The position numbers and the translations under genes were made by a program. A stretch of DNA of 56,573 nt from Vibrio brasiliensis LMG 20546 (GTDB taxonomy: Bacteria; Pseudomonadota; Gammaproteobacteria; Enterobacterales; Vibrionaceae). Shown here piece by piece: positions 17,853-27,279 of this stretch. The stretch covers positions 1-56,573 of the forward strand of contig NZ_AEVS01000111.1 of the NCBI RefSeq assembly GCF_000189255.1, read 5' to 3'. Below the pieces are notes generated by a model. The model saw nothing but the letters and a program-made list of their open reading frames with translations. It ran no database searches and had not been told where the DNA came from. Numbering within the stretch: the first letter of the stretch is position 1; every line of letters starts with the position of its first letter.

Positions 17853-18943
17853 TGAGATTTATCATCAGTAAACTACAGTTATTTAGAGATATTGTTCGTC
17901 GTGAACTTGGACGATTACTACTGGATAGAAATAAGCCTGTACCGAATGATATCCATCAATCTCAAAGCATTTTGTTTTTACGCAATGATGCGAAGCTTGG
18001 AGATGCAATTGTATCATCCGCTGTAATCAAGAAGATTCGCAAGTATCGCCCGGATATTCGAATTAAAGTGTTAACAACTGAGTCAATGGCCCCCTTGTTT
18101 AAGGAACACTTTGGCGTCGATGATGTCTACATCATGAGTAAGCGCCCTTCTTATTCTGAGATGAGGGCGGTATGTCGACAGGTTGGTGATATTGATATCG
18201 TTTGGACTTTAAACCGAGCGATGAAAATGAAAGATATCTACTTTTTAAAACACCTGCGTTCTAAGTTTAATGTAGGTATTGATAACAAAGTTAAGCTAAT
18301 TAATGTCAATATTGAACAGCAAACGTCTGGAAAGCACTTTGCTCACAAGTTCGATTATTTGGCGACACTGCTAAGAATTGACAAGCCTCAAGAGAGCTAT
18401 ATGGTACCGTTGGTAGATGAGTCTTTAGCTCATGCCAAAAAAATCTTGGATAGTCGGAAGATTGAAAAGTACATTCTATTTAATCCTTTTGGTAGCGGAA
18501 GTGAGCGAAAGCTCAACGAAACGAATATTCGCAAAGTTGTCACAACTCTAGCGGACGCTTATCCGGATCGAAAAGTGGTTGTTTTGTCGTCTCCGGAAAC
18601 GAAAAACATGCTAGACGACATGAATATAGATTGCTCCAACTATGTTCATTTTGACCAGAGTCGATCGATTTATGATGCTATTGCAGCTGTGTATTATGCG
18701 GACGGTGTTGTTAGCGTAGATACATCAATAGTCCATATAGCCTCAGGCTTGGGTAAAGCTCAAGTAGCGATTTACCGTGATGATGAAGAAAATTACAACC
18801 ACTGGAACCCTTGCTCTAAGCACGCTAAAAGCTTGATAGTCAAAGGCGCAGTAAACAATCTTTCGATAAAAGAATTCAGTTTAGTAGTATCGAAGATTGA
18901 TAAGTACATGAACATAAATAATGATGCAGATAACCTCGCATAG
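17852..18943 (+). CDS. GT9 family glycosyltransferase
   Basis: This 363-residue member of the heptosyltransferase family has LFLRNDAKLGDAIVSSAVIKKI (conserved R-x-D-x-LGD) at about residues 41-62 and the C-terminal YYADGVVSVDTSIVHIASGLGKAQVAIY. The usual DTGxxH is DTSIVH. The acceptor is unknown, presumably LPS core. The start overlaps the kdkA stop (TGATG), and the next gene follows after 9 bases, so kdkA and the two downstream genes form one operon. Confidence 0.8.
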   Translation: MRFIISKLQLFRDIVRRELGRLLLDRNKPVPNDIHQSQSILFLRNDAKLGDAIVSSAVIKKIRKYRPDIRIKVLTTESMAPLFKEHFGVDDVYIMSKRPSYSEMRAVCRQVGDIDIVWTLNRAMKMKDIYFLKHLRSKFNVGIDNKVKLINVNIEQQTSGKHFAHKFDYLATLLRIDKPQESYMVPLVDESLAHAKKILDSRKIEKYILFNPFGSGSERKLNETNIRKVVTTLADAYPDRKVVVLSSPETKNMLDDMNIDCSNYVHFDQSRSIYDAIAAVYYADGVVSVDTSIVHIASGLGKAQVAIYRDDEENYNHWNPCSKHAKSLIVKGAVNNLSIKEFSLVVSKIDKYMNINNDADNLA

Positions 18944-18952
18944 GAAACGTAA

Positions 18953-20014
18953 ATGTTAAACGTAGTTTACTCCACAACTCGACAGTGGAACCCAGGAGAT
19001 GAATTCATTCTAATGGGTAGCCAATTTTTGATGGAAAAGGTAATAGGAAAGCACAACCCTATAATTTTTAACCGTAACCCACAGACTCGCCGTGCAAGAA
19101 AGTACGACTTGATTAAAGCCGTAGACAACACGTTGGGCAAAGATTTTGTTGAGAAGTTTTTGGATAACTCTGTCAAAGATCGACCTGAAATGGATTATGC
19201 TGACTTAGTTGTCTTTGCAGGATCTCCTGAGTGGCGAGGTAAACGAGTTCAGAAGTTGTACGATTCAATCGTGAGCTATAAAGTGCCAACCGTCTTTATG
19301 GGGTTGGGTACAAGTGGCGAATTTGAGTTTAACAGTGAACACTTTTCAGAAAATGAAATCTCAGTGTTTAAAGCGGCAAAATTGGTTACATGTCGTGATG
19401 AAGTTTGTTTTAAAGGGTTGCAGTCGGCAGGCGCTCATCAACTTCCTTGTCCGGCACTATTTTCTAGTCCAACATACCGTAAAGTAAATAAAGTCAAGAA
19501 AATTGGCATTCTTTATGGTACTAGCAGTGCAGTTGCATCGAACAATGTTTCTGACAGTACCTACCAGTTTATGATGCGCAGCTACAAGAAGGTTCTTGAG
19601 AAATACTCTGGTGAGTATGACATTGAATTTGTTGCGCACTACATTGATGAGTTGTCGGACTTTAAGAAAGACTTCCCAGATCAGGTATTACGTTACTCTT
19701 TTGATTCAAAGGATTATAGAGATATCTTTGCTGAATACGATTTGATAATTGGCCACCGCGTTCATGGTATCGGTATGTGTGCTTCTATGGGAACGCCTGG
19801 TATCATGATTGCACATGACCCTCGAGCTGGCACAGTAAAAGGCTTTTTAGCGGACATGATCTCGATAGATGCATCGACGGAAGAGTTTATGGAGAAAGTC
19901 GAGAGTGCAATCGAGAATATCGAACAGCGTAGTGAAGAGCTAATTAAACACCGACACGCGACACAAGAGAAATATCTGGCTCTGCTTGAGCCAGCACTAA
20001 AAGGTCTAAAATAG
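18953..20014 (+). CDS. Polysaccharide pyruvyl transferase family protein
   Basis: The 353-residue protein has the family layout: an N-terminal NPGDEFILMGSQ, a central CRDEVCFKGLQSAG, and a C-terminal DLIIGHRVHGIGMCASMGTPGIMIAHDPR. Known members transfer pyruvate from phosphoenolpyruvate to sugars as a ketal, but many members are uncharacterised and some act as glycosyltransferases. It closes the kdkA operon, so a core sugar is the likely substrate. AGGA lies 8 bases before the ATG. Its last 9 bases overlap the end of waaA on the other strand. Confidence 0.78.
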   Translation: MLNVVYSTTRQWNPGDEFILMGSQFLMEKVIGKHNPIIFNRNPQTRRARKYDLIKAVDNTLGKDFVEKFLDNSVKDRPEMDYADLVVFAGSPEWRGKRVQKLYDSIVSYKVPTVFMGLGTSGEFEFNSEHFSENEISVFKAAKLVTCRDEVCFKGLQSAGAHQLPCPALFSSPTYRKVNKVKKIGILYGTSSAVASNNVSDSTYQFMMRSYKKVLEKYSGEYDIEFVAHYIDELSDFKKDFPDQVLRYSFDSKDYRDIFAEYDLIIGHRVHGIGMCASMGTPGIMIAHDPRAGTVKGFLADMISIDASTEEFMEKVESAIENIEQRSEELIKHRHATQEKYLALLEPALKGLK

Positions 20015-21271
20015 GTTTTCTAAAGGAGTTATTGAGCGATCAATAGCTCCTTTACTTTGAGCATATACAGAATATGCAGAATTACCTAGTGCGTTTGCTT
20101 TAGATGGTGAATTTATCAGATTAGTAACTTCTTCTGCTAGTTCATGTTTTGTACTTATTACAACCAGACCGTTAACGCTGGTTAACTGTTTCACTATTTC
20201 ATCGAAGTTATAGTAACTTGGGCCAGTGATCGTTGGTTTTCTTAGGGCTGATGGTTCGATAACGTTGTGACCCCCAACTTTCTCACCAAGCAGACTTCCC
20301 CCCATAAAACAAATATCAGCGGCCTGAATCAGAGTTAGTAGCTCACCCATTGTATCTCCAAGATAAACTTGAGCTTCTGCAGTGTCATTACTTTGGGAAG
20401 AACGCCGTTCATAATGCATATTGAACTTATCGATCAATTCTCCTACAGCATCAAACCTTTCTGGGTGCCTTGGGACTAATATAAGTAGAGCGTTTGGCTG
20501 CAATTCGAGTATCGTTTTGTGAGCCGATAATACAATTTCATCCTCTCCTTTATGAGTGCTAGCAGCGACCCAAACTGGTCTATTTCCGATACTTTTTCTC
20601 AGTTTATTGCCTTGTTCTAAGGTGTGGTTAGAAACTGAGATATCGAACTTAATTGAGCCAGTGGTGGTAAGTTGGTCATTGCTAAAACCAAGCTTTGCAA
20701 ATCTATTCATATCGCTGTCAAATTGACATAACAAATTAGAAATGCATGGAACGATTCTATTTGTATAGAAGGAATATCTTGCGTACTGTTCATACGACTT
20801 TTGCGATAGTCTAGCGTTAAGCACCGTGATAGGTATATTTGCGTTATGTACAATATGTAAGGTATTTAACCAAAGCTCAGTTTCGACGATTATAAGCTGG
20901 GATGGATTAATCCTATTTAAGAACCCTTTAACGGCGAAAGGGAAGTCAAGGGGCATATAGCGGTGTTCAACAAGACCTTCGAGTTTTCTCGCTTGTTCTG
21001 CCCCTGTAGAAGTTGTTGTGGTAAGTACGATCTTCTGGTGCGGATATTTCTCTTTCATTCGTTTGATAAAAGGTGTCACAGCGATGGTTTCACCTACGGA
21101 TACGGCATGTATCCATAAGGGAGGATCAATGGATGTTAGTTTTGGAGAGAAGCCAAAATGTTCAACCCATCTATTTCCAAAGCTGGGCTTTCCCTTCTTT
21201 TTTTTGTAGAGACCAAACAATAAAAAAGGGGATAGCAAGGCTAAAATCAAAGTATAGAGAAATCTAATCAT
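20006..21271 (-). CDS. waaA: Kdo transferase
   Basis: The 421-residue inner-membrane enzyme transfers Kdo from CMP-Kdo to lipid IVA. An N-terminal membrane anchor covers about residues 3-21. PLWIHAVSVGETIAVTPFI contains the catalytic Glu61; the middle has VETELWLN and VLNARLSQKS, and the C terminus ADICFMGGSLLGEKVGGHNVIEPSAL. In Vibrio with KdkA a single Kdo is usual; mono- or bifunctionality cannot be read here. It is the last gene of the hldD-waaA minus-strand operon. Confidence 0.96.
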   Translation of the reverse strand: MIRFLYTLILALLSPFLLFGLYKKKKGKPSFGNRWVEHFGFSPKLTSIDPPLWIHAVSVGETIAVTPFIKRMKEKYPHQKIVLTTTTSTGAEQARKLEGLVEHRYMPLDFPFAVKGFLNRINPSQLIIVETELWLNTLHIVHNANIPITVLNARLSQKSYEQYARYSFYTNRIVPCISNLLCQFDSDMNRFAKLGFSNDQLTTTGSIKFDISVSNHTLEQGNKLRKSIGNRPVWVAASTHKGEDEIVLSAHKTILELQPNALLILVPRHPERFDAVGELIDKFNMHYERRSSQSNDTAEAQVYLGDTMGELLTLIQAADICFMGGSLLGEKVGGHNVIEPSALRKPTITGPSYYNFDEIVKQLTSVNGLVVISTKHELAEEVTNLINSPSKANALGNSAYSVYAQSKGAIDRSITPLENLF

Positions 21272-21281
21272 CTGATTGGTA

Positions 21282-22067
21282 CTACTTTTTCTTAACTAAT
21301 GTTGTTTTGTCCATGTGGGTCCATTTGCCCCTAGGTTTATCCATATACTGAAAATGTTCGTTGGTAAATGCACCTTGGATACAAGCGAACTTTCTATCGA
21401 TAGCATGGATTGTATTGCAATTTAATACATCATTAAGAACAGTTGGTCCTGTCGTTTGGTAAACACCTTTTTTAGGGTCGTAGTTATTAATATTAAATAC
21501 CACTTTATCGACACATTGCTTTAGCTCTTCATTGTCACTTTTAGAAGCAATAAAGTAGTTAGTGATCTCTGTGTTTTTGCTTACTTTTACATATAAAGCA
21601 TCTTCTTCAGTCGCAATGATTTTATCTAGAGGCCAAACAAGAGTTGCATCGATATCCATGTAAACCCCTCCCTCTTTGTACAGAACAAAAAGTCGCCAAA
21701 GGTCAGCTTGAGCTGCACCATTTGTGAGACGAGAGTAGGCGTCATAAATCTCTGGCGAAGCGTGTTCTTTCAGGTAAACATCTCGTTCTTCTGTACTTAC
21801 ATATCTGTAGTCACAGTTGAGTGACATCAGCCTATTAAACAGATAGTTAAGATACATAGGCAGGGTGCACTTGTTGGTAAAGTTAGTTTGCCATATTACT
21901 CTCGGGATAGAGCCTTCATTACTACGTTTGACTTTTGCTGGAGAATAACTAGGGATATCAAATCTGACGTTAGGCAATACCCAGTGGAAAGGATATGAAA
22001 GAATTTTGAATAGGTTGCCTGTCAATCGAATCAAGCGATTGGAGATTAAAATTGGTAGCTGCTTCAT
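21282..22067 (-). CDS. DXD-containing sugar transferase (OCH1-like)
   Basis: The 261-residue protein has IPRVIWQTNFTNK (residues 54-66) and ADLWRLFVLYKEGGVYMDIDATLVWPL, in which Asp138 and Asp140 form the DXD metal site. This is the pattern of the glycosyltransferase family with a DXD sugar-binding region (capsule and mannosyltransferase OCH1-like). The acceptor and donor are unknown; the core is likely because it lies between waaA and waaF and overlaps the gene upstream by 4 bases. Confidence 0.82.
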   Translation of the reverse strand: MKQLPILISNRLIRLTGNLFKILSYPFHWVLPNVRFDIPSYSPAKVKRSNEGSIPRVIWQTNFTNKCTLPMYLNYLFNRLMSLNCDYRYVSTEERDVYLKEHASPEIYDAYSRLTNGAAQADLWRLFVLYKEGGVYMDIDATLVWPLDKIIATEEDALYVKVSKNTEITNYFIASKSDNEELKQCVDKVVFNINNYDPKKGVYQTTGPTVLNDVLNCNTIHAIDRKFACIQGAFTNEHFQYMDKPRGKWTHMDKTTLVKKK

Positions 22068-23122
22068 TCTGATTGTCCTTTATACTTTATCGAAGTTTTA
22101 TCTGTTAGTGCTTTAGTTATTTCTGAGATGATTTGGTCGTTACTTGGAATGCTCCCTGAAGGGGTCATTACGATATAGTGACGGCCATCTTGGGGCGTAT
22201 ACCTAAATGGTACAGTCGAGTAAAAGATGCCCACTGTAGGCGTATGGGTAGAAATGGCAACATTTCGTACACCAGTATCTGGCGACACGACGAGTCTCGC
22301 TTTGGCCGTGAATTCTACTAGTGAATCCAGCGGTAAACATGGTTGAATTTTAAAGTTACCTTCTGACCTCAAATGCTGCAAAAAATCGCCTTTTTCAAAA
22401 TCATTTTTGCCTTCAAGAAAGACATGTTCATAGTCAGGGAACGTTTTTAATGCTTTCTCTATTAGCACACTCATTTGGTCCGAAGACAGAATTTTGGATT
22501 TGGTCGATGCGCCATTGAAATAGAGGACGCGAGGCTTTTCTCCATTACCTTCACTATATAGTTCAAGATGGCTTGGGTATGCATAGTCAAGAGGCCTAGC
22601 TGGGTTATGCCCTAACATCTTTAGCATATCTAGCATGACCTCTAACTCGGGCTGATAATCTGAACGAAAAACCGCGATATTGTATAATGAACCGCAAAGA
22701 TATGACTTGTAAGGAAAACCAAACTTGAGCTTGGCTTTACTCAGCAATGTTAACCAGTAAGAACGGCTTGTACCAGCAACATCAAAAATGATGTCTTGTT
22801 CTTCAAGCTGACGGAACTGGCCAACGCGATCTTTCCACGACAGTTCGTGTTTTCGGTGGCGACCGATCATAAAGATTGTTTCATCAGCTAAGTCAGATGG
22901 TGCTCCGTACTGGTAGTTTGAGACGCCTACTAAGGTTATCTTAGCATTTGGAAAAAACTTTCTAGCTTCCACAAGCATTGGTCTGGCAATAACCTGATCG
23001 CCTAACGCGGCATGCCTAATTATTGCAATGTTTTTTATAGACTTCGGGTCGAATTCATTTTCCAGATATTGCTTCGCAGATTTTGAGGCGTAGGCTCCAC
23101 GCTCAAACCACAAATGATTCAT
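22064..23122 (-). CDS. GT9 family glycosyltransferase
   Basis: The 352-residue GT9 protein has IAIIRHAALGDQVIARPMLVEA (about 35-56), where the usual R-x-S/D-x-IGD is RHAALGD, and the C-terminal ARLVVSPDTGVRNVAISTHTPTVGIFY. The usual DTGxxH reads DTGVRN, so the His often seen in this site is missing. The chosen ATG overlaps the waaF stop (ATGA); an open frame upstream to 23188 would lie inside waaF. The role is probably outer core assembly; the substrate is unknown. Confidence 0.8.
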   Translation of the reverse strand: MNHLWFERGAYASKSAKQYLENEFDPKSIKNIAIIRHAALGDQVIARPMLVEARKFFPNAKITLVGVSNYQYGAPSDLADETIFMIGRHRKHELSWKDRVGQFRQLEEQDIIFDVAGTSRSYWLTLLSKAKLKFGFPYKSYLCGSLYNIAVFRSDYQPELEVMLDMLKMLGHNPARPLDYAYPSHLELYSEGNGEKPRVLYFNGASTKSKILSSDQMSVLIEKALKTFPDYEHVFLEGKNDFEKGDFLQHLRSEGNFKIQPCLPLDSLVEFTAKARLVVSPDTGVRNVAISTHTPTVGIFYSTVPFRYTPQDGRHYIVMTPSGSIPSNDQIISEITKALTDKTSIKYKGQSE

Positions 23123-24156
23123 TTGTTTGATCCTATAAATGTGTCTAATGCAGTAATAACTTTGTTTGGGGTTAGTTTGGTCAAGCAATCAAGGTGACCG
23201 TAAGGGCATTCACGCTTAAAGCAAGGTCGACATGCGATATCTGTGTGCACCATTGCGAGCTTCTTTGTTAATGGGGGAGTATACTCAGGTGAACTTGAGC
23301 CGTAGATAGCTACGATATTGCAGCCAACAGCAGCGGATACGTGCATTAATCCAGAATCATTGGTAACCACAGTGTGACAGGCTGCTAATAAGTCAACCGC
23401 TTCAATTAATGATGTTTGACCAGCGAGGTTATGTGCATACTTTTGTTCGCCTTCACTCAACGCCGAGCGGATAAGTTCGCAGACTGGTTGATCTTTCGCT
23501 GAACCAAACAGCCATACTTGATAACCATTAGTGATAGCGTGCATTGCTACTTCTGCATAATACTGATCGGGCCACCTCTTTGCTGGGCCAAATTCAGCCC
23601 CAGGACATAAGCCTATGATAGGCCGATTAGACTTAAGGTTAAGTCGTGCTTTAGCGTCGAACTGCTTCTCAGAATCGACCTCTAGTGCTGGCATAGGACA
23701 GTTTTTTAGGAGGACTTCTTGCTTCATAGTTTGTTTGCTAGAAGACAACGCCACATAACGCTCGACCATATACTGGAAGATACGTTTGTCCGGCCTTAAG
23801 TCCGTAAGCAAACCATAGCGAAATTCACCTTTCCAGCCTGTTCGGTTTGGTATATCTGCAAATAAAGGAATTAGTGCCGACTTAGCTGAGTTAGGAAGCA
23901 CGTATGCGTGAGTATACTTATTTTTGCATAGTTCTTTGCCGATTTTTCTTCGATATAAAAAGTCAAACTGACCATGTCCAAGAGGCATTTCAATGGCGCG
24001 AGACACTTGTGGCATTCGTTCTAGGATTGGCTTACACCAAGCTGGGGCCAGAACATCGATCTCTGCATTTGGATGTTTCCGTTTAAGAGACATGTAGAGG
24101 CTTTGAGACATAACCATGTCTCCAACCCAGGATGGACCAATAATGAGGATCTTCAT
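23119..24156 (-). CDS. waaF: ADP-heptose:LPS heptosyltransferase II
   Basis: The 345-residue enzyme adds the second L-glycero-D-manno-heptose to the inner core. It begins MKILIIGPSWVGDMVMSQSLY, the WaaF-type P-S-W-V-GD start, with AYVLPNSAKSALIPLFADIPNRTGW and the C-terminal CHTVVTNDSGLMHVSAAVGCNIVAIYGSSSPEYTPPL. Four cysteines in the C terminus (CRPCFKRECPYGHLDC) are typical of WaaF. The start overlaps the waaL stop by 4 bases. Confidence 0.95.
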   Translation of the reverse strand: MKILIIGPSWVGDMVMSQSLYMSLKRKHPNAEIDVLAPAWCKPILERMPQVSRAIEMPLGHGQFDFLYRRKIGKELCKNKYTHAYVLPNSAKSALIPLFADIPNRTGWKGEFRYGLLTDLRPDKRIFQYMVERYVALSSSKQTMKQEVLLKNCPMPALEVDSEKQFDAKARLNLKSNRPIIGLCPGAEFGPAKRWPDQYYAEVAMHAITNGYQVWLFGSAKDQPVCELIRSALSEGEQKYAHNLAGQTSLIEAVDLLAACHTVVTNDSGLMHVSAAVGCNIVAIYGSSSPEYTPPLTKKLAMVHTDIACRPCFKRECPYGHLDCLTKLTPNKVITALDTFIGSNK

Positions 24157-25417
24157 AATTCTTGGCCTTTGAAAGGAGGTTGCGGGTATTTCTCTATCCT
24201 AACTAAAGCAAAAAACAGAGCCAACATGAAACCATAGAAAGAGCCAATGAGGTTTGCCTGCAATGGAGCCTCCGTTAAGCCATATATCATAAAGCCTGCC
24301 ACAAATACAGCGGCAGTATAGGCAATAGGGCTAGCCGTATTGAAATAATGATGTGCAAAAACTGAAAGAGGGATCAGAAAAACAGCGATAATGGAAGTAA
24401 TCCCCCAAACGCCATTACTGGCAAGCATCTCAAAATACTGACTATGAGCATGCCCGCGCCCAACAGTAAGAACCCATTTTGTAACTTCCCCCTTTTTGTA
24501 CAATTCGCGATTCAGTGCTTCGCGATCTGTATAAGGGAGACCAGTTAGTGGAGAAGACATAAAAGCATAGCTTGCGGCTTTCCATAGTTGCAGGCGACCT
24601 CCGGAGGATTTCGCTTTCTCAATATTTCCACGAGAAATATTAGAAAACTCATTTACAGTATAGTCGACGCGTTTTTGAATAGCACTAGAGGTTGAGTAAG
24701 TTAGAGAGGCTGCGACGATAGCCAGAACGGAAATGCTAATAACCTTGAAAAGCTAAGCTTTTTATAGTTGAGTATTGCTATAAAAAATAGCAGTAAAGGG
24801 ATTGCTAGAATAGCGCCACGTGTAAAGGTTAATATTGTAGCGATTGAAGATGCTAGGGCTGATAAATATAGCCAAGTGTTTAGCTGACCATGTTTTGTCA
24901 AACAAATTGCGAGAAAGGTGAGTGCGCACGCTAGGTAGCCGAAGTTAATGCTAAATAGGAAACCATCTACTCTGTTCATTCCTAGGTAAGAGTATTGGTA
25001 GATTGCAATCGCGAGAGACCCAAAGCATCCGACAATAACCCCTAAAGTCAGTGTTTTAAGTGAGTTGGATTTGTACTGTACTAGATAAGATCGTAAGAAT
25101 AAATATATGGGTAAGCAAAGTAATAACCTACCTCCACCCTGAAAGTATCGCATAGTCGAGCCATCGAGAATGGCAACGGGTATTGCACCCAAAAAGTATG
25201 CACAGAAGCAACCGACTATGAGGTAATCAAATCTATTTAAAGTTAACTTGGATCCTTTCCAAATCATAAATGACGAAAGTAGTAATACCCCAACTACTAC
25301 CGCAACACTAAAGTTATTGGTAGTGAGTAGTAGTGCTGGTACTAAGAAAAAGCTTGATAGTACAAATTTAGATACGAAGTCTTTTTGAGCTAGAGAGTTT
25401 TTTAAGTTTGAGGACAT
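24153..25417 (-). pseudogene. waaL: O-antigen ligase, broken by a 1-base frameshift
   Basis: Two frames together give a Wzy/WaaL-type membrane protein of about 421 residues with 10 or so membrane segments. Residues 1-230 come from the first frame (start 25417, in-frame stop near 24701). The rest comes from another frame and carries the ligase-like loop RLQLWKAASYAFMSSPLTG and GRGHAHSQYFEMLASNGVWG, with the HxHSxYxExLxxxG motif of O-antigen ligases. The reading frame is restored by adding one T (on the minus strand) to the run of four T at 24748-24751. As written, the product lacks the catalytic periplasmic loop. It is in operon order between the deacetylase fusion and waaF. Confidence 0.85.
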
Positions 25418-25419
25418 GA

Positions 25420-27186
25420 TTAGTTTAGTTTCTTAAAAAGGTAGTTACCGCGCACTTTACGCCATAACCCAAATACAGTTGTTCTAGGAAAAATCGCAAT
25501 ACGGCGGATTTGGTATAGATCTTGATGAAAAGCGAGAGGGCCGCTATTTGTCGCAACCGCGAAATCAAACTCGAGCTCTTTGGCAATTCTCTTTGAGTTT
25601 TCGTCTAAATCGCCATACGGATAAGCAAATGAAGTTAACGGTTTGCCGATGACTGACTCTAGCTCGAGCTTGTTCTGTTCAATTTCTTGCTTTTGTTCCT
25701 TATACGACAGCTTGCTTAGGAATGGGTGAGATAGAGTGTGCCCACCAATTTCTATGTAGCCAGAGTCAGCCATCGCTTTAATCTGCTCGTTAGTCATAAG
25801 AGGGAATGGCTTATCTGGGTTCTCGCTTGCCTCAACATCCCAGCGGTTATAGGTTTCGCCGGTAACCACATAGACAACTGCTTTGAAACCATACTTTTTC
25901 AAAAGAGGTAACATCAGTTCATAGTTGTCGACGAAACCATCATCCACCGTTAGCATAAAGTAACGCTTATTTGGATTTAGTCTTTCGATTGTACCTTTGT
26001 GTGCCAAATCTTCAAAAGTAAGGCTCTCAAAGCCCAAGCGTTTTAGCAGCTGAAGATGCTTTTCGAACAACTTGATATCAATGTATGGACCGCGCGTTCC
26101 TTTTTTCGATTCGTTGTCGATAAAGCGGTGATACATCAAGATAGGCATCTCTTTTTGCAGTTTGCTGATCACCACATCTTGATAAACTGATTCGACTTGG
26201 GAAACGATATTTTCGAGGTCGTAGTTATTACGTATGGCTTCTGTGACTGCAGGAGCACACGACGGCTGATTCAGACCTTTTTCTACCTCTTGAGCAATAG
26301 AGCTAAAATCGATGTCGAGTATATTTGGGCCTATATCACCAAAGTTTGTCGCCATCGCGTGAGACAGATTATGCTCATCGACTACGCCGATTGAAATCGC
26401 CTCGCCAATCGCGAGTGTCGGGCGGCCACACAATAAAGATTCCATGGCGACTCGACCCGCACCAATTACCAGGTCAGATTGTCGTAGTACTAGAGCCACA
26501 TCGTTGGTATAGCCTGGGAATGATGCTTTGTTTGCGAACTTCTCAAATCTAGTTTCCATGGCTGACCCGGTCAGTACTCGAACATCGTATTGTTCAAGGT
26601 CTAAACATTCATCCAGTAACCTAAAGCACAGATCTCCCTTAGGGCCAGTCAAACGACCGACAATCGTGATGATGGGTTTAGTGTTATTCGGGGGCTCAGT
26701 AGGCGAAAATGCCTGAGTTTCTATGCCATTTCGGCTTACTGTTAACTGAGATGCGGGCACATCCAGTTCTTCAATTAGCTGCTGCTCAATCGCTTCACAC
26801 ACCGGAAGCGCTTTATCACCCATGGCATGAAAGGCTTTACGTGAACGGTGCACGGGCTGGCGGCCATGGACAGTTGTAACCATGGGAGTGCCAGTGATTT
26901 TACATGCTACGTGGCAGCTCCAACTGGATGCGCGTGAGTGAGCGTGAACCAGTTGAATATTGTGCTTTTTGATGAGGTAGACAAGATAAGCGACATGCCA
27001 AAACCGGCGAGGGATACTGCGCTTATTGAAGCGAAGTTTAAAAAACTTACCTAGGAATGGCTTAGTTAGAGTATCCGATACGTAGTGAACGATATGACCG
27101 CGTTTAGTTAGCTGATTGCCTACAGTTGTCGCATACACTTCTGCTCCAGTTACTTCTAACTGGGACAGTGCCATTAAAATATTCAT
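25420..27186 (-). CDS. Fused GT4 glycosyltransferase and NodB-type deacetylase
   Basis: The 588-residue protein joins two enzymes. Residues 1-340 are a GT-B glycosyltransferase: N-terminal SQLEVTGAEVYATTVGNQL, SRNGIETQAF near 151-160 and IITIVGRLTGPKGD near 172-185. Residues about 345-560 are a polysaccharide deacetylase of NodB type: TVDDG (413-417, Asp415 and Asp416), then HTLSHP (His483, His487) as metal ligands, then SFAYPYGDLDENS. Such a protein could add an N-acetylated sugar and remove its acetyl group, leaving a free amine. It precedes waaL by 2 bases and follows hldD by 93 bases with a long hairpin between. Confidence 0.88.
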   Translation of the reverse strand: MNILMALSQLEVTGAEVYATTVGNQLTKRGHIVHYVSDTLTKPFLGKFFKLRFNKRSIPRRFWHVAYLVYLIKKHNIQLVHAHSRASSWSCHVACKITGTPMVTTVHGRQPVHRSRKAFHAMGDKALPVCEAIEQQLIEELDVPASQLTVSRNGIETQAFSPTEPPNNTKPIITIVGRLTGPKGDLCFRLLDECLDLEQYDVRVLTGSAMETRFEKFANKASFPGYTNDVALVLRQSDLVIGAGRVAMESLLCGRPTLAIGEAISIGVVDEHNLSHAMATNFGDIGPNILDIDFSSIAQEVEKGLNQPSCAPAVTEAIRNNYDLENIVSQVESVYQDVVISKLQKEMPILMYHRFIDNESKKGTRGPYIDIKLFEKHLQLLKRLGFESLTFEDLAHKGTIERLNPNKRYFMLTVDDGFVDNYELMLPLLKKYGFKAVVYVVTGETYNRWDVEASENPDKPFPLMTNEQIKAMADSGYIEIGGHTLSHPFLSKLSYKEQKQEIEQNKLELESVIGKPLTSFAYPYGDLDENSKRIAKELEFDFAVATNSGPLAFHQDLYQIRRIAIFPRTTVFGLWRKVRGNYLFKKLN

Positions 27187-27230
27187 CAGTTAACCCACGA
27201 GACTCTTATAAACGCTGTATTCTAATCTGC

Positions 27231-27267
27231 AAATATCCAGAGTTCAAAGCAGGAACTCTGGATATTT
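27231..27267. repeat. Perfect 15-bp hairpin between hldD and the fusion gene
   Basis: AAATATCCAGAGTTC (27231-27245) and its exact complement (27253-27267) surround a 7-base loop. On the transcribed minus strand no T-run follows (GCAGATTAG), so it is not a classic terminator for hldD. It may set mRNA stability or relative expression within the operon. Confidence 0.75.
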
Positions 27268-27279
27268 GAAGTCGTGGAG

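Noticed and set aside
24701-25417. Two separate ligase-like genes in the waaL region
   Set aside because: One added base joins both frames into a single product of normal length with continuous family sequence, so this is one broken gene.
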